Shown here: positions 1 through 9,921 of the stretch, in pieces | How the letters are laid out: each line of letters begins with the position of its first letter | How positions within the stretch are numbered: position 1 is the first letter of the stretch | Assembly: GCA_021030915.1 (NCBI GenBank) | Contig: JAGEMR010000233.1 | Span: 1-25,232, forward strand | Length of the DNA: 25,232 nucleotides | Reading direction: 5' to 3' | From: Astrothelium macrocarpum | Taxonomy: Eukaryota > Ascomycota > Dothideomycetes > Trypetheliales > Trypetheliaceae | Notes under the pieces: generated by a model | The model's database searches: none | What the model saw: the letters and a program-made list of their open reading frames with translations, nothing else | What the model was told of the DNA's origin: nothing | Position numbers and translations under genes: made by a program

Positions 1-136
1 GAAATGAGATGGAACGAATTCGAGGTGGTGGAGTGGCTCATTACAGGGGGTGGCTCATTTCCGCATCAGCCGAGTTACCCTCCATTGCGCAGTCTCTTCC
101 CGATGCCACCGGGTATGCAACCCATGAGATCCAGAA

Positions 137-2633
137 ATGTCAGAGAGCACGAATAGAATCGCGCGCAGGGATGATCGCGTGCGCAAACGTGCTCCAAATG
201 CGTGAGCAATCTGTTTCAGTCCACGTGATTTGTTCTACATCTTGCTGACTTTGTCGCCAGCTGTGTTCGATGTAGGAAGCAAAAGATAAAGTGCTCTGCA
301 ACCGTACCTTGCGAGCAGTGCCAAAAGAGATCTGTGCAATGTGATTTCGACACTAGACAGCAAAAAGTCTTGGTGACACAAAGGTGCAATCATCGACAGG
401 TAGCGTGAATTCATGGCTTACAAACTGAAGCTACATCGCCGAACTCGAACGACAGGCTGCTAGACCCAGAAGTGGTAGCACAGCTGAAGATCAGGAATCA
501 CGCTCTGAAGACGAAGGAAGCCAGCATGGAGGGGACCACAGAGTGCCCAGGCCAACGACACCGCAGGCTACATCACCAAATGACAGCGGAAGTACTATCG
601 ATACAGACAGGTCTCCACATTCAGATCCCGATCAAGTACATCAGAGTGGACTTCGTAGCAAACCGCCAGCCGATCTGAGGAATCCATTGGACCCTGTAAA
701 CTCTGACGCTTTTACAGTGAATAACAATAGCAGACGCTGCAAGTCTCACCAGCACTTTTTGTTGCACCGCTGACTAGTCTCGACAGATTTTCTCGGCGTC
801 TCATCAAATTGGTCGTTTGGTCGGCGAGTGTTGAACATGGTACATGGCCAAGTTAATGGGGCACCTTTATCAGCCGCAGCACTCCTTTTCGAAGGCTCGA
901 CCTACGATCTTGGATGGGATGGCCAACGAACTTTAGCAAATGTCGACATTAGTATCTTACCTGCGGCGGACTTTGCGACTTATTTGATTGACGCGGTCAA
1001 GTTTCACTGTGGTCATCTGTTTCACATGTTCGATGAGACGACTTTTATGTATCATTTCCGCAAGTTCTATGAAGATCCGAGTAATCATGGAAACTATCCC
1101 AGAATCTGGTACATCCATTTCCTCATCATACTTGCCTTTGGCAAAGGCTTCGTTGTCCGTACCAAAAATGGAAAACGACCTCCTGGATCCGAATTATTTG
1201 TGCAGGCTATGCAATTATTTCCAGATATTACTTACATGTGCAGCGATACTGTACAGTCGATAGAGATGTTGTGCTGTGCTGCACTGTATCACCAATGCTT
1301 GGATAATCGGAGTGCTGCGTACAATATTGTAAGTGCACTCTCGCTTTGGCCTTACAGAATGACTCCTGACGCATCACAAGATAGGACAAGCTATGAGAAT
1401 GGCAGTTGAGCAAGGCATGCACACTGATATGAGAAGCCATCATCTGTCCGAAAGCCTGGTCGAACGCTGTAGGGAAACCTGGTGGACGGTTTACGTTCTT
1501 GATCGCCAAATGACCTCTTTAATGGGCGTGCCGATGAGCCTCTCCGATGATGACATTACAGCTCCCCTCCCTTCTTTCGTCGGCTCTGTATCAAAGCAAA
1601 AAGGCCTTGATATTCATATCAAATTAGCCAGAGCTAATGCTACGATTTTGCAAAGTAAGCGAAGAACATTGGGTAGCTGAAGCAGATGCTGATTATCATC
1701 TAGCTGTATATGGTAAGACTGGTGGTAGAAGTGAGCGCTTTCTTGCCAGCATGAAGGAGGCTCTAAGGACTATTGCCGAAGCCAAGGATGAATTAGACAA
1801 ATTTTACTCGCTCAACTTAAATCAACCAGCAGGCGGCATCTGTAGACTTTCGGCAACCTTGCATTTGTTCCATCACCAGGTAAAATCTCCACATGATGAA
1901 ATGGCTATGCAAGCTAAACTGTATCGAAAGGCTCTTATCCTTGCAACAAGGCCCCTACTGTATAGCTTCCTACAGAAGCGACTTGAGGTCACCAGACCCC
2001 TACGTGTCTCTTCATCTCGAGGCGCAAGGTCATTGATTCGTGTATGTGTTGGTTCTGCACAGCAGAGCCTCAAGCTTTTAGAGGCCCTGCAATCTCAAAG
2101 CCTACTCGGTGAGGAATTATGCAGTGACTATAAGAGTTGTTAATAATGGTCTTGTAGAGAGCTTTGTCCCGTTTGATCGCGAGGCGACTTTCTCCTCGTC
2201 GGTCGTTCTCTCCGTGGCTGCAACGGTCGATCCATCGGTAGTCAAAGATTGTGATTCACGTTTCATCACTGCCCGTGGTATTCTGGACGATATGGTGACT
2301 TGCGGCAATCGCATCGCTGATTTTCAACGGCGTGAACTTGGTCAGCTAGACTTCAGCCTAAGGAGACTACAGGAGATGCCAAGCACGGTCACTTTACACC
2401 AGCAAGCCCAGCACGAGACTCCTGAGAGCGCAGAAAGTTACCCCATGACAGCTACAGACGCTCAAATCGATGCAAGAGACCAGACAATGCCCGACGTTGA
2501 CATTGGCAGTCTTCTGGGTGAATGGAACTCAGAAGACGATCTCAATGGCGAGCAGCTCCTGGCAGTCATTGACTCTCTAGACTATGGGCAACTCAACAGG
2601 CCCGGAATGGGAGAATTTGATGCATGGAGTTAA
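137..2633 (+). CDS. Zn2Cys6 fungal transcription factor, 8 exons, 713 aa
   Basis: Spliced model: exons 137-201, 261-383, 431-738, 787-1328, 1381-1654, 1704-1879, 1931-2108, 2158-2633; it closes in frame at 713 aa. The N-terminus carries a complete binuclear zinc cluster, C23-x2-C26-x6-C33-x5-C39-x2-C42-x6-C49, preceded by a basic stretch (RRDDRVRKR) and followed by a linker with YIAELERQ, a likely coiled-coil start. The segment FLGVSSNWSFGRRVL (about 167-181) and the region from about 221 to 500 look like the fungal_trans middle homology domain of C6 regulators, including VKFHCGHLFHMFDE and ATRPLLYSFL. The C-terminal tail is acidic (SLLGEWNSEDDL), a plausible activation region. ATG 137 is the first ATG after an in-frame TGA at 125. 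It lies about 500 bp upstream of, and codirectional with, the proline-dehydrogenase-like gene, so it may be a pathway-specific nuclear activator; that role is inference. The fold call is sure; the target genes are not known. Confidence 0.9.
739..786 (+). other. GC-AG intron in the Zn2Cys6 regulator
   Basis: This 48-bp intron starts GCAAGT instead of GT and ends CTCGACAG, with a good branch site (GCTGAC). Splicing here removes an in-frame TGA at 771-773 and joins T738 to AT787-788 to make a Tyr codon, giving SRRYFLGVSSNWSF, the usual sequence of this family at this point. No GT donor nearby restores both frame and family sequence; the nearest in phase, at 655, would delete conserved residues. 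Confidence 0.75.
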
Positions 2634-3127
2634 TGTCAACGGCAGCAAAAGCTGGTAAATATGACTACAAGGTAGACTTGGGCCACTGATCGGCACACAA
2701 GAACAGAATCCTCACGTCACCAATAAACGGTAACGCTCGCTCTTTCAAGTTGCCCGAAATCGTTTCGAAGCCTCGATACTGTCAAGCAGCTGGTGTCCAT
2801 TAAGCTACAGTTCCATTTATACTGGCAACGCTTCCATGATCCATGATCCATGCAGCTCCAGAAATAGACTGCAAACGAGCATAAATCAGTCACATGGTTA
2901 ACTCTACAAACGTCCTGGCACTTGCTATCTCTCGGTATCGCAACCGGATACTCCAGTGTGGTCTACGATGGGTGGTGTTCCGTAAGAGGTGGGGTAACTT
3001 CTCCGGTCCAAAACTACTCGGCAACGCCAACCGACCAATCTATCATGATGTCCTTGATATACATTGGTGTAGGAAATAATCAGGATCGTGTTCGCACTCT
3101 GACCTAGTCGCGTTGATATTTTCCACA
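2634..3127. promoter_or_regulatory. Intergenic: 3' end of regulator, promoter of dehydrogenase
   Basis: No gene is supported in this 494-bp gap; the small open frames are not family-like. It holds a short tandem repeat (CATGATC twice, about 2834-2850), a CCAAT pentamer near 3034 and one CGGATA hexamer at 2945-2950, about 180 bp upstream of the dehydrogenase ATG. CGGATA also recurs three times in the divergent promoter at 6111-6518. Confidence 0.4.
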
Positions 3128-4672
3128 ATGTCTACTCAAGGTCATTGTCACATCTTCAAAAAAGGCTTTTGCGCACCGACTATTAATATTTGCCGAAGAT
3201 CGACTGCTTTCAAGACGATTACATACAGTCGCAAGAATTCGAGTTACGCTGCGATATCACAAAAAGGAAAAGAGCATAATGTGCTCGACCATAGACTTCC
3301 TCTGGTAACGCAACAAAATGGACCCATACCATCAGGGCTTGAACGCGTGCCTACATCTGCCATCCTACGTAATCTGTTTCTTGGCCTTCTGCTTTCCTCT
3401 CCTACTTTGTCTCATATGGGTTTCAAGCTACTTGATAAGATGGCATATTCTCGATCCACTCTCCTTAATCCAGATGCCAACCCAGTACTAAGGATGATAG
3501 TAAAGCCCTTGTTCTACGACCAGTTCTGTGCTGGAACGAACAAGAGTGAAGTAATCCAGACGAGAGACGCTATTCGGCGGCTAGGCTATGCAGGGGTGAT
3601 TCTCTGCTACGGCAAAGAGATACAGATTTCGCGGTCAAACAAACTTCAATCTACCGGTAGTAGGTACGCAGACCAGGCTCTGGAAGTCGAGCAGTGGAAA
3701 ATTGGCAACCTAAGGACTCTCGATATGGTTGGGGAGGGCGATTGGATCGGCCTCAAGTGAGCTTTCGTCGCCTCTTGACAGGTGTCGGAGCTAACAAAGT
3801 CAAGATTGACAGGCGCCGGGCCCGGTGTTGCTAATGCCTTAATGAACAACCAGACCCCACCCACTGAATTTGTTGCCGCCATGGAAGCAATCTGTCAAAA
3901 AGCAAGATCCCAAAAATGCCGGCTGTGGGTTGATGCGGAACAGCAAGTCTTCCAGACAGCAATAGATTGCTGGACGATTGACCTCATGCGCAAATACAAT
4001 AGAAACGGCACAATACTAATATACAACACTATTCAGGCCTACCTCAAATCGTCACAGGACAAACTCAAACATCAGTTATCCCTTGCTTCGATGGAAAATT
4101 GGACACTGGCCATCAAACTCGTTCGTGGAGCGTACATTGCCAACGACCAGAGGGAGAAGATTCACGACACAAAAGAGCATACAGATGCATCTTATAATAA
4201 CATTGTCGCCAATGTGCTATCAGGTAAAAATCTCGGATTTTCCGAGTCGACGGGACAAAGATTCCCCAAAATAGCACTTTTCCTCGCTGGCCATAACCCT
4301 GAATCTGTATCAAAAGCATGGGACCTCATTCAAGATCTCTCTGCGAAGAAAGAGCTCAAAGCCTTGCCGGATTTCGGACAGTTGCAAGGTATGGCAGATG
4401 TGCTTGGGTGCAAACTGCTGCAGAAATGCGATGATTTGAAGGCAAGAAGCGAGATTTCAATGCGCTCTGGTGAAACATCTTGGGAGAAGAAAGGCGTCGT
4501 CATACCAGAAGTCTTCAAGTGTCTGACTTGGGGTAGCATCCAAGAATGTATGCAATACCTTCTGCGACGGCTGATTGAGAACCAGGGCGGTGCGGACAGA
4601 ATGAGGGACGGCATGAGTGCATATCGAGAAGAGCTGAGGAGGAGATGGTTCGGAAGACCGGTCAGCAGATAG
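3128..4672 (+). CDS. Proline/hydroxyproline dehydrogenase (PRODH family), 498 aa
   Basis: Exons 3128-3756 and 3805-4672, with a 48-bp intron (GTGAGC donor, GCTAAC branch). The start is the first good ATG (context ACAATGT). Family members are FAD enzymes of the mitochondrial inner membrane that oxidise proline to P5C. The N-terminal 45 residues are basic and Ser/Thr-rich, fitting a mitochondrial presequence. Barrel motifs appear in order: IGLKLTGAGP with K210, WVDAEQQ (D253, E255), KLVRGAY (314-320), AGHNPES (371-377, usually ATHN), FGQLQGM (400-406) and YLLRRLIEN (461-469) with substrate-carboxylate arginines R464/R465 and E468. The residue 15 before R464, Tyr540 in E. coli PutA, is C449 here (FKCLTWG). 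Human hydroxyproline dehydrogenase PRODH2 also lacks Tyr there, having Ser. That and the neighbouring DapA/HOGA-type lyase favour hydroxyproline as substrate, which is inference. The family is certain; the substrate is open. Confidence 0.92.
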
Positions 4673-5084
4673 GTCGACCGCTCTCCATATTGAAAATACC
4701 AAGCTATGCGGCAATGACCTCTTCCACTGGGTTGGGCGCGTTTCTCACTGTTTTTTGTGTCAATGTTACGTGTTGCGAAATACAGACCTAATTCTCTCTC
4801 ATACACTCTCGAGTCTCTACACAATCGCCTTGGCCGAGCGAAAAGCTCCCAAGCGGCCATGCGAAATTGAGATCAGTACAAACCTTGAGGAAACTCACCT
4901 CGCTCGTTAGCGCTACTTGATGCAGCTTGTCACCATGCTAGACTTGCCACGGTAGCAATACTGGTGCTGACACAAGCAGGCCCAAGTTCTAATGAGTATG
5001 AATAATTCAATAGCTATCTGCACGCGTACCACTATTGATAAACAGCTGAATAACACATTCAGATAGCATGGAATGCCATCACGG
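4673..5084. other. Intergenic between convergent genes
   Basis: These 412 bp separate two converging stop codons (4672 and 5085). No open frame here looks like a known family, and I see no RNA gene. It should contain both polyadenylation regions. Confidence 0.5.
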
Positions 5085-6110
5085 TCACAGTCTGGCCTTC
5101 GCAATATCGCCTTCAACCGCCACGTCCTCTAGTTTTGCAATGCTCGTAACGGTATCCCTAATCCTCCGCTGTTGATTCAATGGCACTTCCACATATGGCC
5201 TCCTTGGCCTCAATAAAATCTCGGCATCTCTAATACCGGCCCGTTTCGCAGTCCCGATAGCAGCAGCAAACTTCACACTCGCAATCCCCGCTTTCGTCGA
5301 CTGCTCAGCGAGCGACAGCGTTTGTTGCAAAGCCAGCGCTTCTTCCTGCCTGCCCTTCTCCCACAATCTATACAACCTAGCGACCGATCTGGGGAATGGG
5401 TTGGCGAATGCAGCGATACAGCCCGCGCTGCCTACTGCAAGACCGCCCAAGAGAAAGTCGCTCTGACCACCAAAAGTAACGAAGCGAGAGGGCGGAAAGG
5501 TAGCTGCAAGCCGTGCGATCTTAGCAACAGACCCACACGTGAGTTTCGCACCGACAATGTTAGGGTGGGCTTGTGCAAGGGTGGTGATAATATCAGAATC
5601 GAGATCCACACCATTACAAACGGCAGGGAAATTGTACAAAATAATGGGAAGCGGAGAAGCGGCCGCGATGTCTGCGAAAAAGGACTTTATAACCGCAGGA
5701 GTTGTTTGTTTTCCAAAATATGCGCAGGGAAGGATGAGAAGGTAGTCGGCTCCAGCCTCGTGAGCGTCCGCAATATACTCCAAAACCTGCGCCGTCGAAT
5801 GGCCCATGACACCAGCAATGATGGGAAAGCCTTTGGGCACACTTTTACGCGCGAGCTCGAGCAAGCTCTTGCGCTCTTCGCGCGTCAAAAGTAATGTTTC
5901 CGCATTTGTCCCCAGAATCACGAGCCCTGTCAGACCGGTACCGGCAAGGTATGCGTAGTACTTTGACTGAGCCTCTAAATCGAGCTCGTCGTAGTCCCTT
6001 TTGTAAAAAGTAACGGCCGGCACGTAGGTACCAGGCTTTGGGACAGGATGAGAATGAGATGGTAGAGCGTGGCCCGACTCTGAGCTAGAATGACGAACGA
6101 ACGTTGACAT
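5085..6110 (-). CDS. DapA/HOGA-superfamily aldolase, 341 aa
   Basis: Single-exon gene. The first ATG in the frame is at 6108-6110; the frame opens slightly upstream but only with a TTG. The protein is a class I aldolase of the dihydrodipicolinate synthase superfamily, a (beta/alpha)8 barrel that binds pyruvate-type substrates through a Schiff base. Visible signatures are GTNAETLLLTREER (from about 67; the usual motif is GTxGE), the catalytic tyrosine in IILYNFP (Y159) and the Schiff-base lysine in NIVGAKLTCG (K189), with a Y-K spacing of 30. Fungi do not make lysine through DapA, so a catabolic aldolase is expected: 4-hydroxy-2-oxoglutarate aldolase (hydroxyproline pathway, giving pyruvate plus glyoxylate) or a 2-keto-3-deoxy-hexonate aldolase such as that of galacturonate catabolism. 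The adjacent proline-dehydrogenase-like gene favours the former, which is inference. It is divergent from the reductase-like gene. Confidence 0.85.
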   Translation of the reverse strand: MSTFVRHSSSESGHALPSHSHPVPKPGTYVPAVTFYKRDYDELDLEAQSKYYAYLAGTGLTGLVILGTNAETLLLTREERKSLLELARKSVPKGFPIIAGVMGHSTAQVLEYIADAHEAGADYLLILPCAYFGKQTTPAVIKSFFADIAAASPLPIILYNFPAVCNGVDLDSDIITTLAQAHPNIVGAKLTCGSVAKIARLAATFPPSRFVTFGGQSDFLLGGLAVGSAGCIAAFANPFPRSVARLYRLWEKGRQEEALALQQTLSLAEQSTKAGIASVKFAAAIGTAKRAGIRDAEILLRPRRPYVEVPLNQQRRIRDTVTSIAKLEDVAVEGDIAKARL

Positions 6111-6518
6111 ATGGACGTGACCAACTGGCAGCAATAAAATTCTGCTGGAAAGGAGCGAGCGGTGCCGAGCCAGGTCGTGGCTCGGACGCCGCCTGCGTTC
6201 GCGACGTATATGTCTGAAGGTCTTGCGCCATGTAACGAGTATATTTCACGGAATCCACACTTGGTGGTCTATACTGCCGGGTACTGAGCCGATGTCCTCG
6301 GCAGCTTATCCGAGAATTTTCCGTCTCTCTGATTAGGTAAGCTCTTCCCGATCGGATAACTTCTCCGCAAGGTCCTTTGTTATTTTCACTATCCGGGTTT
6401 TCCTTGGCAGCCGCTTCAAAAGGTGAGATGTAGGTAGTTCAATATGCAGACGGACCCAACTTGAAGTTGTCGGCGGGTGATAACGAACTTACCGTTCTCG
6501 TCTGTTGACATCTCGAGG
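6111..6518. promoter_or_regulatory. Divergent promoter with three CGGATA sites
   Basis: This 408-bp gap between oppositely directed ATGs must carry both promoters. CGGATA occurs three times within about 90 bp: as TATCCG at 6306-6311 and 6391-6396, and as CGGATA at 6353-6358. The first two form an 8-bp inverted repeat (TTATCCGA at 6305-6312, TCGGATAA at 6352-6359). CGG is the usual half-site core for Zn2Cys6 proteins, so control by the regulator at 137-2633 is possible. That link is inference. Confidence 0.5.
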
Positions 6519-7449
6519 ATGGGTTCGCTGAAGATTGCGATGCTTGGCTGTGGTAAGTAACGCTACAAAGATATCTACGGCTCGTTTCGCTATTCTCATC
6601 ATATTGGAAGGCTCCATCGGCACAGCCGTCTTGAAAGGCTTACTCAAAAAGGGGGATCATAATTACACATACGCAGCGCATGTCGGCACATCTTCATCGG
6701 CGGAGCGGATCGAGTGTGAGCTCGACAGCATGGACAAGCAAAGAGTCACAATTACGTACGGCCAAGACAGAACGGTGCAAGCAGTGACGGATTCAGATGT
6801 CGTCTTCCTGGGAGTTCAGCCTCAGACTCTCCGGACGCTTTTTGAATCTCAAGGACTGGTTGACACACTCCAGGGCAAAACCATCGTTAGCATGCTGGCT
6901 GGCGTGTCCGTTTCACAAATTCTGGACGTCTTCGCTGCAAATAGAGCATCAAGCAGCAACGCAAAGCGAGAAGACTTTAATGTCACGAGAGCTATTCCAA
7001 CTATTGGTGCGACCAAAGGGGTAAGCGTAACGCTCTTGGCAGAACCCAGTGGTTTCGTAGCTATTGAGCAGTTCCAACGGGCAGAAGAAGTCCTCTCGCA
7101 AGTCGGGAGCGTCATTCGTATCGAAGAGAACCTCATGAACTCTGCAACAGCAATCGGCGCAGTACTTCATGCCCTCGCCATCGTGGCTATCGATTCTGTG
7201 ACAGACGCGAGCGTTGCAGCCGGTGTGCCCCGTGATGTGGCGGCAGCTATTGCAGCGGAGAGCTTGAAGAGTGGCAGTGGCCTTTTAAGCGGCAAAGATC
7301 GGATGCTTCCAGAGCATCTCAAGGCCGCTATGTCTACGCCGAGTGGCATCACGTTAAATGCGGTCGTCAATCTAGATGCCGGTGCTAGATCAGGAATTGC
7401 CACCGCAATAAAAGCTGCGATTAAGCATGCAAACAACATGAACGACTAA
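6519..7449 (+). CDS. Divergent pyrroline-5-carboxylate reductase-like protein, 290 aa
   Basis: Exons 6519-6552 and 6611-7449; the 58-bp intron (GTAAGT donor) falls inside the dinucleotide-binding motif. The N-terminus MGSLKIAMLGCGSIGTAVL is a Rossmann GxGxxG motif (G10, G12, G15) and the length fits P5C reductases, which use NAD(P)H to reduce P5C to proline. VVFLGVQPQTL and GKTIVSMLAGVS match the family's ..lavKP.. and ..isi.AGv.. segments. The dimerisation/substrate half is altered: the usual SGSGPA loop reads AIGAVLHA (192-199) and the usual SPGGTT reads TPSGIT (254-259). It may therefore act on a different imine, such as a hydroxylated pyrroline carboxylate, or be a paralogue beside a canonical housekeeping enzyme. 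It shares a promoter with the aldolase. Confidence 0.82.
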
Positions 7450-7899
7450 TGCCTTGTACGTTCAAAACAAAAGCGAATGTTCTTTTGGAGCAGGAAACAA
7501 TCCTACATTTTGTAAAATCTAGATTGGTTAGAATATGTCCGATACTGGAGGTAAATCTTTTTTGAGAGATTAGACGAGTTTGGGTAGAGTTCTGAAATGT
7601 TTACTCATCCAAAAAGCTTGATCAAACATATTGTTCAAAATCTAAGACTGTGGTTTATAACCAACAGTATTTTTTAAGTACTTTATCAAGAATGTTTAAA
7701 GCTTCAATCAAGCCTTTTTGTGACAGTCTCTGGATCCATATATGCGGTGTTAGTCATACTCAGCCTTGTTTTTGATCCACCCTGCTGAGTCAGAATTAGT
7801 AAGGCTAGCCTAATTGGGAAGCGGGTATTTTTCCGATGGTTGCGCGACATCGTCGTCTTGCTCGAGCTTCGACAATGATATAATCCAACAAGAAAACCC
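7450..7899. other. Intergenic, no gene seen
   Basis: This 450-bp, moderately AT-rich spacer lies between the reductase-like gene and tilS. It should hold the 3' end of the former and the promoter of the latter. No open frame, RNA gene or repeat is supported. Confidence 0.5.
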
Positions 7900-9857
7900 A
7901 TGAGGCTTTCAAGATCCCTTTTAAGTCAACAAGTGAATTACGCCGATTTCGCGAACATCCTTCACGCTCAACTAGGATCAGTATGGCAGTCTACTCGAGA
8001 AAAGTCCCGTCATTTTGGTATGTCGTAGAAACGTACGATTTGATATTGCGCTTTCTGTTGTTGCTAATACGGTCTTTAAGGGGTGGCCGTGAGCGGAGGA
8101 GTAGATTCGATGGCACTGGCAATGCTGTGCAAGGAGTACACTCTCCAGCCAAGACTCTACAGTATATTTTGGACCGCTTTCATAGTCAATCATGGCGCAC
8201 GGGATGGAAGCGCTGAGGAAGCGCAACAAGTATCACGGTACCTTGAGTCTAAAGGTATCTTGGGGCTATCCATGTATGAGAAAGAGCTAACTAAAGCAAC
8301 GTTAAAGATATTCGTTCGGAAATATTGACGCTTAAATGGCCATTAGGCGGTCCAAGCAAACTGTCCGACTTTGAAAGTCAAGCAAGAAAACTTCGCTATC
8401 AGGCACTAGGGCACGCATGCCGCAAACATGCCATTCGCGCCCTCCTCTTAGCTCATCACGCGGATGATCAAGCGGAGACTGTGCTCATTAGAATGCTTAA
8501 TGGATATGACGGTCCGGGACTTCGGGGTATGCAGCCAGTTGCCGATATGCCCGAATGCTCGGGAGTCTACGCAGTTGATCAAAGTGGGCGGCCAATGCGC
8601 CTGAAACAACAATCAAGCAGTCGATTAGTGGTGCGTCCTCAAGCACCCGAGGGACTGAGCGGTATTGAAGGAGGGGGCATCAAGATCTGCAGACCGCTCT
8701 TGGGTTTCACGAAGGACCAACTGATTGCCACTTGCAAAGGCAAAGGCATACGGTGGTTCGAGGACGAAACAAACAAGGAAAGAACATTGACCATGCGGAA
8801 TTCCATTCGATATCTAATGCGAGGCAATCTCTTGCCGTCCGCTCTAAAAACAGAATCGCTACTTAAGCTGGCTACCAAAGTTGGAGGTCGCACACAAACC
8901 CGTGATAATAAAGGACTTGAGCAAACGAGATTTCGACTAGACCTCCGGACGGGTCGGCTCGTTATACAATCCTTGCCAATACTATCTCCCGACACCAATA
9001 GCCTGGGGGACAGAAAAGTTCCGTTAGACAAACAGGACTTGCGCAAGAAATCTCTCCAGCATATCGCGGGTTGGCTCTTACAACGTCTCATTTCTCTGGT
9101 TACGCCACAACAATCAGTGCCGCTTAGAGATCTAGAACGTGCTGCTGCCATCATGTTTCCGCAGCTTTGGGATCAGACTCCTGAGGACTTGCGCGCGCCT
9201 AGTTTTACAGTAGCGAAAGCGAAGGTCTCCCGTTCGATCGCTGCTGACAAGTCGGAAGATGTAGAAGCGCATTGGATTCTCCACCGCCAGCCCATGTCGG
9301 ACTTTGACCGCCAAATATGTAGAGTGAACCCTATGTTACACAAGATTACTGGCCGTCCGCTTCAATTTTCCCAGAAATGTATTAGTCGCTGGGTCCTATG
9401 GGATGGTCGATTTTGGATACGCCTCCGCCATTACGGACCGCCAAGGTACACGATACGTGCTTTTGAGGCAGAGGATAGAGCAGAGTATCTTCAAAGCATA
9501 TCCAGCAGCCATCGGCGCTGGCTTATTCGCGTCCTGCGTGAAGACGCAAGGGAAAAGATCAAATGGACGTTACCTGTCATTGTCAAGCTTCGGGATCAGA
9601 ATCCAAATGACAACCAGGACACTCCAGAAAGAGATAAAGTTGTAGCACTTCCGACCTTGGGATCCAAGATTGAGGGGGAGCCCGTTGAATGGGACGTTCA
9701 TTACAAGCATGTTGATTTGGGTAAACGAGGCCTGGATGTGTTGGAACCGCCCTTTACCTTGGTGTCTTCATATCCATCTCAACCGAGTTCGACGGTCAAA
9801 ATTGATCCAAAGATGAGCAGCACATTCAGCAAGGCAGACAAGGACCTAACTTCATAA
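7900..9857 (+). CDS. tilS: tRNA(Ile)-lysidine synthase (TilS), 613 aa
   Basis: Exons 7900-8017, 8081-8254, 8308-9857; the introns of 63 and 53 bp have GCTAAT and GCTAACT branch sites, and the model closes in frame. TilS ligates lysine to C34 of a CAU-anticodon tRNA using ATP, so that it reads AUA as isoleucine. The PP-loop is VAVSGGVDS (41-49). Further TilS hallmarks are NHGARDGSAEEA, the segment SDFESQARKLRYQAL and the signature HHADDQAETVLIRML starting at H147. The C-terminal half, from about 230, is long and poorly recognisable, as is common in fungal forms. The N-terminus (MRLSRSLLSQQ) is basic with hydroxylated residues, fitting import into mitochondria, where a lysidine tRNA is needed; location is inference. 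It converges on the RING gene with only 64 bp between stops. Confidence 0.9.
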
Positions 9858-9921
9858 GGTAATGTGGGATAATGTCCCTTGCTTGTGCACCTATGCAGTG
9901 AAGCAATGGAAGAGGATGGGT

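Noticed and set aside
137..4672. The idea that this is the canonical proline utilisation (prn-type) cluster
   Set aside because: No proline permease or P5C dehydrogenase is present, and the dehydrogenase lacks the proline-specific Tyr; kept only as an alternative.
4330..4860. 176-codon open frame on the - strand opposite the dehydrogenase gene
   Set aside because: It lies antisense to a clear PRODH C-terminus with conserved motifs and shows no family features itself.
5322..5894. 190-codon open frame on the + strand inside the aldolase gene
   Set aside because: The opposite strand holds the catalytic Tyr and Lys motifs of the DapA family; this frame is a shadow.
8639..9154. 171-codon antisense frame within tilS
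   Set aside because: No recognisable features, and it overlaps the confidently called TilS coding exon.
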